Origin: an uncultured Pelagibacteraceae bacterium
GTDB lineage: Bacteria > Pseudomonadota > Alphaproteobacteria > Pelagibacterales > AG-422-B15
Direction: 5' to 3'
DNA: 64,000 nt
Assembly (NCBI GenBank): GCA_902554325.1
Contig: CACDOH010000004.1
Coordinates: 34,437 to 98,436, forward strand
Shown: piece by piece, positions 1-10,470 of the stretch
Numbering within the stretch: the first letter of the stretch is position 1
How the letters are laid out: every line of letters begins with the position of its first letter
The notes under the pieces: generated by a model
The model's database searches: none
What the model was told of the DNA's origin: nothing
The model's input: only the letters and a program-made list of their open reading frames with translations
Made by a program: the position numbers and the translations under genes

Positions 1-55
1 GTTGTACAAATTACGTTTTTTTCCATATTTTGGGCCACTATTATAAATACTTATA

Positions 56-2743
56 ATGTTACAAAAAATAGAAAATTGGTTTTTTAAATTTCGCCTTCCT
101 GTTCTTGCGGCATTCGTACTCATTACAATTGTAATGGCCTATTTCGCAGTTCAAATAAGAATGGATGCTGGTTTTGCTAAACAGCTACCCAATAGCCACT
201 CATTTGTAAAAACTTACTATGAATATCAAGATGATCTTAGCGGAACAAATAGCATTACTGTAGCTCTCAGAACTACTGAAGGTGATATATTTACGAAAGA
301 ATATTTATCCAACCTTTTTAGATTAAATAATACCATTAGATATCTCCCTGGGGTAAATCAGGGATCGATGCAATCTTTATGGACTCCTAATATTAGAGTA
401 ATGAGGGTTACAGAAGAGGGCTTTGAAAGTTCAGAGGTAATACCTGGAACTGTTATACCTGAAAACCTTACCCCTGAAATAATTGAAAATATAAAAGAAA
501 GAATTTTAACCGGTGGCCATGTAGGAAGCATTGTTGCAAATGATTTTACATCCTCACTAATTAAAGTTGAATTAACAGAATACAATCCCAAGACTGGTGA
601 AAAATTAGATTATCTTAAACTTGGCCAAGAAATTGAGACCATTAGGGAGCAGTATGAAATAGGCGAATACAGGGTTGAAATTACTGGCTTTGCTAAAATG
701 ATTTCTGATATTGCAAACGAAGCTTATAATGTTGTAATCTTTTTTGGACTAGCTTTCTTTCTGACCGTTTTAGCAGTTTATTGGTACTCAAGATCTTGGA
801 CATTAACATTTCTCCCATTAATTTGCTCATTAACATCGCTTATTTGGCAATTTGGGATGCTAAAAATTCTTGGTTTTGGATTAGACCCTCTTGCAATTCT
901 CGTCCCTTTTTTAGTTTTCGCTATTGGTGTTTCTCATGGAATTCAACAGGTAAATCAAATAACAAAGGAAGTTATTGAAGGAGAAACTGCTGAATATGCA
1001 GCCAGAGCTTCTTTTTCTAGATTGCTTGTACCAGGCTCAATGGCATTAGTTACAGACTTGGTAGGGTTTGGTACATTGATATTGTTGCCAATAGGAATGA
1101 TACAGGAGCTTGGCATTACTGCTTCTATAGGGGTTGCTTTTAAAATTGTAACAAATCTAATTATGTTACCCCTTGCAGCATCATATGCACGGTACAATGA
1201 AAGTTTTGCTACTCGAGCACAATCTGCAATTACTTATAGGCAAAATCTTATGGGATTTTTTGGTAAACTAGCTAGGCCAAGAGAGGCCGTTATCACACTT
1301 TCTGTTAGTGCGGTATTATTTATAGGCGCAGCATATTTAGCAAGTGAGAGGCATGTGGGAGACTTACACGCTGGGGCTCCAGAGTTGAGACCGGAAGCAA
1401 GATTTAATCAAGATATTGAGGAAATAACCAAAAGATATAATGTTACGACAGATGTCTTAGTGGTAATTACCGAAGCGGCATTCACAGGGGGTGTTAATCC
1501 CTGCAGGTCTACATATGTTATGGATGCACAAAATAATCTTCATTGGTACTTGGAAAATATTCCAGGAGTTTCAAAAGTAATTTCTCTTTCAAGTGTGGCA
1601 AAAAGAGCTTTAAGTGGCTATGCCGAGGGTAATTTAAAATGGTCTTATTTACCCCGCAATGAGCAAGCACTAGGTTTTGCCACGAGTGTTGTAGATCCAT
1701 CAACCGGGTTGATTAATGAACAATGTTCTATTATGCCCATTTATGTTTTCACAGAAGATCATAAAGCAACTACACTAAACACCGTCATTAAAAGTATTGA
1801 GAATTATAATGAAAAGTTTCGTGAATTAGATGACACGATAACATTTAAGACCTTAATCGCGAAACCTGCAGAAGGTACCGATGTAATACCTTCTGTAGAT
1901 AGTTTAGGTGGTGAAGAAACCAAGATTGACGACTTGCTAAATATTAATAACCCAAAAATATTTACCGACGATGAATTCACTGATTTTGGTTATGAGAATG
2001 GCTTCAATACTAGAAACTTAATGCTTGGTCCTGGTCTTATTAATTATTACAGAGATATAGACTCATTCGATGATAACGTAAATCATATGGTAAAGGATAT
2101 TAAACAATCAGAAATAAGTATTAAGGAATTCTTCAAAAATAATCCGGAGTTCGAAAGTATTATTTTTGAGTCTGATGAAATTAAAAATAGACTGGCAAGT
2201 GGATCAGTAGGTATTCAGTATGCGACTAATGAAGTCATTGAGAAAGGTGAATTGCCAATGATGATAATTGTTTACATAGTTATTTTAATTCTAGTTTTTG
2301 TAACTTATCTTGATTGGCGAGCAACAATATGTTGCACAGTACCACTCACATTTGCAACTATGTTAGGCTATGCATTTATGGACCTAGCACAAATAGGTTT
2401 AAAGGTGTCTACTCTTCCGGTTATGGTTTTAGCGGTCGGCGTAGGTGTTGACTATGCATTCTACATATATAATCGAACTCAGACACGCTTAAAAGAGGGC
2501 ATGAATATAACTGAAGCTTTTGAACATACCTTTGCTAATACTGGTGCAGCAGTTGTCTTCACAGCCATTACTCTTGCAATTGGTGTTTCTACATGGTCGT
2601 TTTCTGCATTAAAATTCCAAGCTGATATGGGATCATTACTGACATTCATGTTCTTAATCAACATGGTTTGTGCAATGACAACACTTCCAGCGCTTGCAGT
2701 TATACTAGATAAGCTTTTCCCTAGAAAAATTACGTCTGAGTAA
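56..2743 (+). CDS. RND superfamily exporter (MMPL/patched-like)
   Basis: A large inner-membrane protein of 895 residues, read as a proton-driven exporter of the COG1033 type. One membrane segment lies near residues 15-35, a block of about five at roughly 220-375, another near 405-425, and a final block at about 745-885, with two long presumably periplasmic loops between. This two-fold repeat is the RND plan. The family is known to move lipids or hydrophobic compounds; the substrate cannot be told here. No membrane-fusion or outer-membrane partner is visible, but the 5' neighbour is outside the window. The end overlaps the convergent ABC ATPase gene by 14 bases. Confidence 0.85.
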   Translation: MLQKIENWFFKFRLPVLAAFVLITIVMAYFAVQIRMDAGFAKQLPNSHSFVKTYYEYQDDLSGTNSITVALRTTEGDIFTKEYLSNLFRLNNTIRYLPGVNQGSMQSLWTPNIRVMRVTEEGFESSEVIPGTVIPENLTPEIIENIKERILTGGHVGSIVANDFTSSLIKVELTEYNPKTGEKLDYLKLGQEIETIREQYEIGEYRVEITGFAKMISDIANEAYNVVIFFGLAFFLTVLAVYWYSRSWTLTFLPLICSLTSLIWQFGMLKILGFGLDPLAILVPFLVFAIGVSHGIQQVNQITKEVIEGETAEYAARASFSRLLVPGSMALVTDLVGFGTLILLPIGMIQELGITASIGVAFKIVTNLIMLPLAASYARYNESFATRAQSAITYRQNLMGFFGKLARPREAVITLSVSAVLFIGAAYLASERHVGDLHAGAPELRPEARFNQDIEEITKRYNVTTDVLVVITEAAFTGGVNPCRSTYVMDAQNNLHWYLENIPGVSKVISLSSVAKRALSGYAEGNLKWSYLPRNEQALGFATSVVDPSTGLINEQCSIMPIYVFTEDHKATTLNTVIKSIENYNEKFRELDDTITFKTLIAKPAEGTDVIPSVDSLGGEETKIDDLLNINNPKIFTDDEFTDFGYENGFNTRNLMLGPGLINYYRDIDSFDDNVNHMVKDIKQSEISIKEFFKNNPEFESIIFESDEIKNRLASGSVGIQYATNEVIEKGELPMMIIVYIVILILVFVTYLDWRATICCTVPLTFATMLGYAFMDLAQIGLKVSTLPVMVLAVGVGVDYAFYIYNRTQTRLKEGMNITEAFEHTFANTGAAVVFTAITLAIGVSTWSFSALKFQADMGSLLTFMFLINMVCAMTTLPALAVILDKLFPRKITSE

Positions 2744-3659
2744 GCTGAAGAAAAACATCTTCTAATTTAATTTCTATTATCTTCATATTTTTTATTTGAG
2801 ATCCTGAAGAATTTAATGCATTAAGTATTATATTAAAATTAACTTCACTGGGTTTATAATTAACTTGAACTTGTTTGTCTTTAATTTTTATCTCTAAATT
2901 TAATTCATCAAGTCCTGACAATTCAAAATTGTTATCATGATAATCAACAATTACCGTCATTTTATCTAAAAAGGATTTTATGTTTAATGTAGTATCATTA
3001 GCTATCAACTTACCTTCATTAATAATTGCTATCTCATTGCATAGTTCCTCTGCTTCATGCAAATAATGAGTAGTAATGATTATAGTTTTTCCATTTTTAT
3101 TTAGTCTATGAATATTCTCCCATAAGTTACTCCTCAGCTCCACATCAACACCTGCTGTTGGTTCGTCTAGGATCAATATTTCTGGATCATGGACCATTGC
3201 TTTAGCAATAAGAAGGCGCCTTCTCATTCCTCCAGATAAAGTTCTAGCATAAGCTTTAGCTTTGTCTTCTAATGCAAGCATTTTCAGAATTTCCATTGTT
3301 TTTCTGTCTTTCTTTCTAATACCATATAAGCCTGCCTGGATCTCTAAAAGTTCGTAAGGAGTAAAAAAAGGATCTATATTTAATTCTTGAGGTACAATGC
3401 CCATAAGCTTCTTAGTTTCTATTAAATTGCTTTCGTGATTAATATTTAGTACTTCAATCTCACCAGAAGTTTTTTTTGCTAAGTCTGCTAAAATATTAAT
3501 AAACGTAGACTTCCCAGCTCCATTAGGTCCAAGTAAGCCGAATATTGAACCTTTCTTTATTGTCAAAGAAATATTGTCTAATGCAAGTTTATCAGTGTTA
3601 GAACTTGATTTATAAACCTTGCTTAAATTATTAACTGCTATTGCTAATTCACTTTTCAT
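2730..3659 (-). CDS. ABC transporter ATPase, ABC-2 / CcmA-like (YadG type)
   Basis: Cytoplasmic ATPase subunit of 309 residues. Visible motifs are Walker A GPNGAGKST near residue 45, the signature LSGGMRRR near 142, and Walker B ILILDEPTAGVD followed by the switch histidine in IITTHYLHEAEE. This order and the LSGGMRRR signature are typical of ABC-2 type drug, polysaccharide or lipid exporters. The last 90 residues are a poorly conserved tail common in this group. No ABC-2 permease gene is adjacent: upstream is a divergent gene and downstream a convergent one, so the partner must be encoded elsewhere. Confidence 0.85.
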   Translation of the reverse strand: MKSELAIAVNNLSKVYKSSSNTDKLALDNISLTIKKGSIFGLLGPNGAGKSTFINILADLAKKTSGEIEVLNINHESNLIETKKLMGIVPQELNIDPFFTPYELLEIQAGLYGIRKKDRKTMEILKMLALEDKAKAYARTLSGGMRRRLLIAKAMVHDPEILILDEPTAGVDVELRSNLWENIHRLNKNGKTIIITTHYLHEAEELCNEIAIINEGKLIANDTTLNIKSFLDKMTVIVDYHDNNFELSGLDELNLEIKIKDKQVQVNYKPSEVNFNIILNALNSSGSQIKNMKIIEIKLEDVFLQLTQT

Positions 3660-3720
3660 ATATTTTATTAATTATGAGAATATATAGTTTTTCAAACTAA
3701 TTTCTTGTATCATTCAGTGT

Positions 3721-3897
3721 ATGAATTCTCCAGAAATAAAAAAAAATCAAGATGAAAATATTGATTTAGTATCATCTAAAAAGGTAACATGTTCTGGACC
3801 AGATGGTCCACTTGGACACCCAAAAGTTTATTTAGATATGGGCGATAATGAAAGTGTGGTTTGTCCTTATTGCAGTAAAATATTTAAATTTGTTTAA
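3721..3897 (+). CDS. CHCC zinc-finger domain protein, 58 aa
   Basis: A short open reading frame that ends directly against the polA start codon. The protein contains Cys-x8-His in CSGPDGPLGH followed 17 residues later by CPYC, which is the Cys-His-Cys-Cys pattern of the zf-CHCC family. Alphaproteobacterial members resemble the C-terminal domain of the NDUFS6/13 kDa subunit of mitochondrial complex I, and a zinc-binding role is likely. The first 20 residues are acidic and lysine-rich without clear structure. Complete motif and tight coupling to polA support a real gene. Confidence 0.85.
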   Translation: MNSPEIKKNQDENIDLVSSKKVTCSGPDGPLGHPKVYLDMGDNESVVCPYCSKIFKFV

Positions 3898-6699
3898 ATG
3901 AAAAGCAATAATCATCTTTTTTTAGTTGATGGCTCAGGATATATTTTTAGAGCATATTACGCTTTGCCGCCATTATATAGAAAGAGTGATGGTTTACCAA
4001 CAGGTGCAGTAAACGGTTTCTGTAATATGCTTTATAAGTTAATTCAAGATACTAATAAAAGCGTTGGACCAACTCACCTAGCTGTAATTTTTGACAGCGC
4101 AAGGAAAACTTTCAGGAACAATATTTATAAAGACTATAAAGCTAATAGAGGTGATCCCCCAGATGATTTAATACCACAATTTAAAATTATAAAGAATGCA
4201 GTATCTGCTTTTGGGATACAATCAATAGAGTCGAGAGGTTTCGAAGCTGACGATATAATAGCTACATATGCCGAAGCTGCTGTAAAAAAGAATTGGCAAG
4301 TTTCGATTGTATCATCTGACAAAGATTTAATGCAATTGGTTTCAGAAAAAATAAATCTTGTTGATACAATGAAAAATAAAAATATTGGACCAAACGAAGT
4401 TGAGGAAAAATTTGGTGTAGGGCCACATAAAGTAATTGATGTTCAAGCTCTTGCTGGGGATAGTTCAGATAATGTTCCGGGAGCGCCTGGCATAGGTATA
4501 AAGACGGCAGCTCAACTAATAAATGAATTTGGAAATCTTGAAAAATTGTTAGAAAAGTGTGGAGATATTAAACAACAAAAAAGAAGAGATAATATTAAAA
4601 ATAACATAGAGCAAATAAGAATAAGTAAGGAGTTAGTAACTTTAAAGAAAGATGTAAAAGATATCCCGTCACTTTCAGATCTAAAAAATAATAATTTAGC
4701 AATTGAGAAATTAGTGCCATTTCTAGAAGATCTTGAATTGAAGAAATTAGCAGATCGTATTAGAAAAAAAAATCCAGAAGCAAAATTTGAAACTGTAAAT
4801 TTTAAAAAATCAAAAGATGAAAAAGAAGAAAAAGGCAATATTAATATTGATAAAGAGATTCCAACAAAAAATGTAAGCACTAAATATATACTCATAGATA
4901 ACTTAAAAAAACTTGAGGAATTAAAATCAAATATCTATGATACAGGTCATTTTGTTTATGATGTAGAAACTGACTCTTTGAATATATTAGAAGCCAATCT
5001 TATTGGTATATCAATTTGTTATAGCCTTGAAACCTCTTACTATATTCCATTTCAACACACTGATGAGCTTAATCAAATAATATCAAAGCAAATTAAAATA
5101 AAAGAGTTCTTTAAAATATTTAAGCCCATAATGGAAGACTCATCAATTATCAAAATTGGACACAATATAAAATACGATAATGCTATTTTAAAAAAATATA
5201 GTATCGACGTTATTGGCTATGATGATACAATGTTAATGTCATTTATTTCAGATGCGGGGATCAATCGTCATGGTATGGACGATCTTGCAAAGATACATCT
5301 CAATAAAGAAACTATAAAATATAAAGAAGTTGTAGGAAGTGGAAAATCTCAGATCACATTTGATAAAGTTGATTTAAAGAGTGCGTTAAAATATGCGGCC
5401 GAGGATGCTGATATTACGTATAAACTTTACTTATTTTTTAAAAAAAGAATTAACCATGAAAAAAATAATTATGTTTATTCCAATATTGAGAAGCCCCTAA
5501 TTGATTGTATTCAAACTATGGAATTCAATGGTATAAAAGTTGATAAAGAATACTTAAAAAATTTATCAAGAGATTTTTCAAAGAGAATATTAAAATTAGA
5601 AAGTAAGATATACAAGGATACCGGTACAGAGTTTAATATTGCATCACCAAAGCAGCTGTCAGAGGTATTATTTGATAAACTCAAACTTAAACCACCAAAA
5701 AAAACAAGAACAGGAGAAAAATCTACAGGAATAGATGTACTTGAAGATCTTGCCTACAGTGGCAATAAAGTTGCTGAAACTATTATTGAATGGAGACAGC
5801 TATCTAAGCTAAAGAATACTTATACAGAAGCCTTACAAGCTCATATTATTAAATCTACAGGAAGAATACATACCTCATATGCAATGGCATCTACTAGCAC
5901 AGGTAGACTTGCGTCCTCTGACCCAAACTTACAAAATATTCCAATCAGAACAGAAGAAGGTCGATCAATTCGTAAAGCATTTATTCCTGATAAAGACCAA
6001 ACAATTTTTGCCGCAGACTACAGTCAAATAGAATTAAGAGTTTTGGCTCATATGGCTGACGTATCTCAACTAAAAGATGCTTTCAATAATAATGAGGACA
6101 TACATCAATTAACCGCGTCAGAGATCTTCAATATCAAACACAAAGATGTCACTAAAGATTTACGCAGAAAAGCTAAAGCTGTTAATTTTGGAATAATTTA
6201 TGGGATTTCTGCATTTGGACTGGCAAAACAGTTATCAATATCAAACTATGAAGCAGGTAATTTTATTAAAGAATATTTTAAAAAGTTTTCTGGAATAAAA
6301 GAATATATGGAAAATACAAAGGAGCTTTGTAGAAAAAATGGCTATGTTGAAACACTATGTGGGCGAAAGTGTTTTTTTCCAAGAATAAAAGATAAAAATT
6401 TTGCTTTAAGATCTTTTCAAGAAAGAGCGGCTATAAATGCTCCTATTCAGGGGACTGCAGCAGATATAATAAAGTTAGCTATGATAAAGATTAATGATAA
6501 AATAAAGCATACTAATGAATGCAAGATGCTACTTCAAGTTCATGATGAGCTAATTTTTGAAATTAAAAATGATAAACTTAATAAATTTAGTAAAGTAATT
6601 GTAACCGAAATGGAAAACGCATTAAGGCCAAAGTTTGATCTCTCGGTACCTCTTTCAGTTGATAGTAATAATGCAGATAATTGGAGTGATGCGCATTAA
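3898..6699 (+). CDS. polA: DNA polymerase I
   Basis: Repair and Okazaki-fragment polymerase of 933 residues with all three domains. The N-terminal 5'-3' exonuclease starts with LVDGSGYIFRAYYAL and carries the GFEADDIIAT and SSDKDLMQL metal-site motifs. The middle 3'-5' proofreading domain keeps the Asp-x-Glu pair in DVETDS and the later AEDADITYKLY box, so it looks catalytically intact. The polymerase domain shows DYSQIELRVLAH, the finger helix KAVNFGIIYG and the terminal QVHDELIFE. The gene abuts the zinc-finger gene upstream and shares one base (TAATG) with the next gene. Confidence 0.97.
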   Translation: MKSNNHLFLVDGSGYIFRAYYALPPLYRKSDGLPTGAVNGFCNMLYKLIQDTNKSVGPTHLAVIFDSARKTFRNNIYKDYKANRGDPPDDLIPQFKIIKNAVSAFGIQSIESRGFEADDIIATYAEAAVKKNWQVSIVSSDKDLMQLVSEKINLVDTMKNKNIGPNEVEEKFGVGPHKVIDVQALAGDSSDNVPGAPGIGIKTAAQLINEFGNLEKLLEKCGDIKQQKRRDNIKNNIEQIRISKELVTLKKDVKDIPSLSDLKNNNLAIEKLVPFLEDLELKKLADRIRKKNPEAKFETVNFKKSKDEKEEKGNINIDKEIPTKNVSTKYILIDNLKKLEELKSNIYDTGHFVYDVETDSLNILEANLIGISICYSLETSYYIPFQHTDELNQIISKQIKIKEFFKIFKPIMEDSSIIKIGHNIKYDNAILKKYSIDVIGYDDTMLMSFISDAGINRHGMDDLAKIHLNKETIKYKEVVGSGKSQITFDKVDLKSALKYAAEDADITYKLYLFFKKRINHEKNNYVYSNIEKPLIDCIQTMEFNGIKVDKEYLKNLSRDFSKRILKLESKIYKDTGTEFNIASPKQLSEVLFDKLKLKPPKKTRTGEKSTGIDVLEDLAYSGNKVAETIIEWRQLSKLKNTYTEALQAHIIKSTGRIHTSYAMASTSTGRLASSDPNLQNIPIRTEEGRSIRKAFIPDKDQTIFAADYSQIELRVLAHMADVSQLKDAFNNNEDIHQLTASEIFNIKHKDVTKDLRRKAKAVNFGIIYGISAFGLAKQLSISNYEAGNFIKEYFKKFSGIKEYMENTKELCRKNGYVETLCGRKCFFPRIKDKNFALRSFQERAAINAPIQGTAADIIKLAMIKINDKIKHTNECKMLLQVHDELIFEIKNDKLNKFSKVIVTEMENALRPKFDLSVPLSVDSNNADNWSDAH

Positions 6700-7475
6700 T
6701 GACTGAAATTATTATACTTGTTACAGGGGGATTTGACCCTATTCACAGTGGACATATTGCTTACTTAAAGGATGCAAAAAAATTAGGAAACAATTTAATA
6801 GTTGGTGTTAATTCAGATAATTGGTTGATACAAAAAAAGGGTAGTGCATTTCTTCCAATTCAAGAAAGAATAGAAATTATTTCTAATTTAGCGGTAGTTG
6901 ATGCTGCCATTGAATTTGAAGATGATGGGTACCAATCAGCTTCAAATGCGATACAAAAAGTTTTAGAGATGTATCCAAATGATAAAATAATTTTCGCGAA
7001 TGGCGGTGACAGAGATCAAGATAATATTCCTGAAATGGAAAAATTTGTGAATAATGAAAGAGTAAGTTTTGAGTTTGGAGTTGGAGGGGATTTTAAAAAA
7101 AACTCGTCAAGTTGGATTTTAAAAAATTGGAAAGGACCAGTTGAATACCGACCATGGGGTTGGTATCGAGTTTTAGATGATAGTGATGACCACAAGGTCA
7201 AAGAGATAGAAGTCAATCCTAAGTCACGATTGAGTTATCAATCACACACTAAAAGATCTGAGGTTTGGACCGTGATCAGTGGAGAGGCTCTGGTTACCAT
7301 TGATGATAAAATAAAAGAGTTAAAGATGAATGACTCAATATTTATTCCAGTTAATTCTAAGCACCGGTTAGAGAATAAATCAAATATGAAATTAAATATT
7401 ATTGAAATTCAAACGGGATCATATTTTGGTGAAGATGATATAGAAAGATATGAAGATGACTACAATAGATCATAA
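6699..7475 (+). CDS. Bifunctional nucleotidyltransferase-cupin fusion
   Basis: A 258-residue protein with two recognisable halves. Residues 1-140 are a cytidylyltransferase-like Rossmann domain with TGGFDPIHSGH, where HSGH is the HxGH nucleotide-binding motif, followed by a VGVNSD strand as in the HldE/RfaE C-terminal domain. Residues 147-255 begin RPWGWYRVL and carry HTKRSEVW, VISGEA, IPVNSKHRLEN and GEDDIERYEDDY, matching the cupin domain of ManC-type mannose-6-phosphate isomerase. The fusion suggests activation and isomerisation of a sugar phosphate for surface glycan or nucleotide-sugar supply; this is inference. It is translationally coupled to polA by TAATG. Confidence 0.75.
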   Translation: MTEIIILVTGGFDPIHSGHIAYLKDAKKLGNNLIVGVNSDNWLIQKKGSAFLPIQERIEIISNLAVVDAAIEFEDDGYQSASNAIQKVLEMYPNDKIIFANGGDRDQDNIPEMEKFVNNERVSFEFGVGGDFKKNSSSWILKNWKGPVEYRPWGWYRVLDDSDDHKVKEIEVNPKSRLSYQSHTKRSEVWTVISGEALVTIDDKIKELKMNDSIFIPVNSKHRLENKSNMKLNIIEIQTGSYFGEDDIERYEDDYNRS

Positions 7476-7478
7476 TGT

Positions 7479-8747
7479 ATGAAGGCAAACTATTCATATA
7501 TTTATTTAGCTTTTTTTTTACTTTTAAATATTTTTAATTTTGTAGATAGAAATCTACTTATAGCTTTTGCTCCTCAAATAAAGTCTGAGTTTAATCTTAC
7601 AAATGTACAATGGGGACTGCTGACAGGTGTTTACTTCCTCTTTTTCTATTCAGTATTTGGTATATTAATGGGCGTGCTTGGAGATAAATTTAGTAGGATG
7701 AAAATTGCTGCCGCAGGAGTATTTTTGTGGAGTTTAATGACCGCTCTCACCGGTGTCGCTAAAAATTTTTCACACTTAATTGTTGCTAGAGCATTAATTG
7801 GCGTTGGAGAGTCTGCATTAACCCCCAATGCGATATCAATGCTATCTGACCTTTTTAACCAAAATAAAAGAGGAACGGCATCTGCAATTTATTACTTAGG
7901 TATACCTTTAGGTGTCGGATTTGGAATGTTGATAGCAGCTTTTTTTGGACCAGTTTTTGGATGGCGCGCAGTATTTATCACATTAGGTATGATTGGAATG
8001 GGACTTGGCATAGTAACATATTTTCTTTTGGAACCAAAGCGTGGGCAATTAGACGTATCTTTTGATGAAGATAATAAATCTGCAAGTATTCGAGAAATTG
8101 TAAGTATGACAAAACATGCTCTCTATAATTCTAAATGTTTAACATTTGCAATTATTGGCAGTATTTTTCTCCATATTCCATTAGGCGCCGGTAACTTTGA
8201 GGTTTTATGGGCTGTAAATGAAAGAGGTTTTACTGCTAGTGCGTATAATTTTTTATTTGGCATTTTTTTTATATTAGGCGGTACCGTCGGTGCAGTCCTT
8301 GGTGGTGTTTTGTCTGATCGTTTAAGTCATTACTTCAAAGGTGGTGTAATGACCTTTTTAGTAATATCTTATTTGCTCTTAACACCTTTAACAATAAGCT
8401 ACAGATTTATAAGTCCTGATACTAACTTTTTTTATTTAACATTATTCTTCGTTTCATTTAATGTCACTTTTTTTTATGGTCCAGTTTTTGCTTCAGTGCA
8501 GGAATTAACTCCAGTAAAAGTGAGATCAACTATGGTTGCAGTATGGATACTAGGAGTAAACATTATTGGAATGGGAGTTGGTAGTTTTTTTACTGGCTAT
8601 CTTGTTGATTATGTATTTAATGACTTTTCGTCTCCATATACACTTTCTTTAATTTCAATTGGACTAACATCAATTTTAGCAATTATTTGTTACTATATTG
8701 CTAGTCTTAGTTATACAGAAGATATCGCGAGAGTAAATAACTCCTAA
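7479..8747 (+). CDS. MFS transporter, spinster-like
   Basis: Inner-membrane secondary transporter of 422 residues with about 12 hydrophobic segments. The first loop has NFVDRNLL before helix 2 and the MFS signature GDKFSRMK between helices 2 and 3, the arrangement of spinster-family members that are common in marine bacteria. The start lies three bases after the stop of the fusion gene, so both are probably cotranscribed. Its end overlaps the convergent pckA gene by four bases. Substrate unknown; sugars, lipids and organic acids are all possible in this family. Confidence 0.8.
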   Translation: MKANYSYIYLAFFLLLNIFNFVDRNLLIAFAPQIKSEFNLTNVQWGLLTGVYFLFFYSVFGILMGVLGDKFSRMKIAAAGVFLWSLMTALTGVAKNFSHLIVARALIGVGESALTPNAISMLSDLFNQNKRGTASAIYYLGIPLGVGFGMLIAAFFGPVFGWRAVFITLGMIGMGLGIVTYFLLEPKRGQLDVSFDEDNKSASIREIVSMTKHALYNSKCLTFAIIGSIFLHIPLGAGNFEVLWAVNERGFTASAYNFLFGIFFILGGTVGAVLGGVLSDRLSHYFKGGVMTFLVISYLLLTPLTISYRFISPDTNFFYLTLFFVSFNVTFFYGPVFASVQELTPVKVRSTMVAVWILGVNIIGMGVGSFFTGYLVDYVFNDFSSPYTLSLISIGLTSILAIICYYIASLSYTEDIARVNNS

Positions 8748-10348
8748 TTGGCAATAGGTCCTGAAGTTTTAATATTCTCTTCAACGTCAGATTCAAACTT
8801 AGTAAAATTACTAATAAACATTTGTACTAGTTTTTTTGCCTGCGCATCATAATCAGACTCACTTTGCCATGTTTTCTTGGGATCTAATATTTGTTCATTA
8901 ATTCCATCAACCTTAACTGGGACTGAGAAGCCAAAATTTGGATCCTTTCTCATTTCAGCGTTAGCTAGTTTGCTTGAGAGTGCAGCATTAAGTAATGCTC
9001 TAGTATTTTTAATCGATATTCTTTTACCAACTCCATAAACACCACCAGACCAACCTGTATTTACAAGCCAACAATTAACCTTATGATCTGATATCTTTTT
9101 TTTAAGTAAATTTCCGTATTCTATTGGATTTCTTGGCATGAATGGTGCACCAAAACATGTTGAAAATGTTGCCTGAGGCTCGTTTGAAAGACCAATTTCA
9201 GTGCCTGCAACTTTTGCTGTATAACCTGATAGAAAATGATACATCGCCTGATCTGCAGAAAGTTTAGCAATTGGAGGCAATACGCCAAATGCATCAGCAG
9301 TAAGCATAATTATATTTTTAGGGTGACCAGTTTTTCCAGATACGGTAACTCCTGGTATATAGTCTAAAGGATATGCTCCTCTTGTATTTTCTGTTAAAGA
9401 ATTATCATCTAGATCTAAAGTTCCGTCATCTTTCATGACAGCATTTTCAATTACTGTGCCTTTCATTTGAGTAGTAGCATAAATTTCTGGCTCAGCTTCT
9501 TCAGATAGTCTTATGAGTTTTGCGTAGCATCCACCTTCAAAATTAAAAAGTCCATCATCTGACCATCCATGCTCATCATCTCCAAGAAGTGATCTTTTAG
9601 GATCCGCACTTAATGTGGTTTTACCCGTGCCAGATAGACCAAAGAAAATTGCAGCATCACCATTTTCACCAGTATTAACAGAACAATGCATTGGCATAAT
9701 ATTTTTTTCAGGAAGCAAGAAATTTAAAAGAGTAAATACAGATTTTTTTGTTTCGCCAGCGTACTCAGTGCCAGCTATTAAAATTATTTTTTCTGCAAGA
9801 TTAACAGCTATAACAGTTTCACTATTCGTACCATGAATGCTTGGATCCATTTTTAAACTTGGAAAGTTGACAATAGTATATTCTGGATTAAAATGTTTCA
9901 GTTCATCAGCACTTGGTCTTACGAGTAAATGTCTGGCAAATAATCCATGCCAAGCGTATTCTGTTATTATTGAAACATTTAATGAGTGATTACGATCTGC
10001 TCCGCCCATTAAGTTATGTAAATATAGTGATTTATCCTTAGAGAAATCTATAAATGCACTGGCAATTTTTGCATAATATTCTTCTGAGATAGGTACGTTT
10101 GTTTCACCCCAATGGATTTTCTGATCATTTATACTTTCTTTAACAAAAAATTTATCATTAGCTGACCTACCTGTATGCTTACCTGTTTTGACAACTAAAG
10201 CTCCATGCGATGATAGTTTGCCTTCGCCAGAGGTATGCGCAGCTTCATATAGTTCCTCAGAATTAAGGTTATATTTAATTGCAGAAGCGTTTTGTATAAT
10301 GCTATTTTTTACTGAATTTTGCATATTTTGAGGTTGTGATAAAAACAT
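8744..10348 (-). CDS. pckA: Phosphoenolpyruvate carboxykinase (ATP)
   Basis: Cytosolic gluconeogenic enzyme converting oxaloacetate and ATP to phosphoenolpyruvate, CO2 and ADP. The 534 residues are the usual length. Visible are the P-loop [11 protein letters not shown], the following metal-site [10 protein letters not shown], and [15 protein letters not shown] and [13 protein letters not shown] blocks typical of the ATP-dependent class. An alternative ATG nine codons in is possible. It is divergent from chvI, an arrangement conserved in Alphaproteobacteria, where pckA and chvIG share an intergenic control region. Confidence 0.97.
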   Translation of the reverse strand: MFLSQPQNMQNSVKNSIIQNASAIKYNLNSEELYEAAHTSGEGKLSSHGALVVKTGKHTGRSANDKFFVKESINDQKIHWGETNVPISEEYYAKIASAFIDFSKDKSLYLHNLMGGADRNHSLNVSIITEYAWHGLFARHLLVRPSADELKHFNPEYTIVNFPSLKMDPSIHGTNSETVIAVNLAEKIILIAGTEYAGETKKSVFTLLNFLLPEKNIMPMHCSVNTGENGDAAIFFGLSGTGKTTLSADPKRSLLGDDEHGWSDDGLFNFEGGCYAKLIRLSEEAEPEIYATTQMKGTVIENAVMKDDGTLDLDDNSLTENTRGAYPLDYIPGVTVSGKTGHPKNIIMLTADAFGVLPPIAKLSADQAMYHFLSGYTAKVAGTEIGLSNEPQATFSTCFGAPFMPRNPIEYGNLLKKKISDHKVNCWLVNTGWSGGVYGVGKRISIKNTRALLNAALSSKLANAEMRKDPNFGFSVPVKVDGINEQILDPKKTWQSESDYDAQAKKLVQMFISNFTKFESDVEENIKTSGPIAN

Positions 10349-10470
10349 ATAATAACATGTATGTTAAGTGCTAATATCTAAATAAATGAAAAAAACTGTT
10401 AGTTAAATTATTTAATATTTCTGCCATTTTATGGTCATATAATACTTTAAAAATACAATGAAAATTTAAA

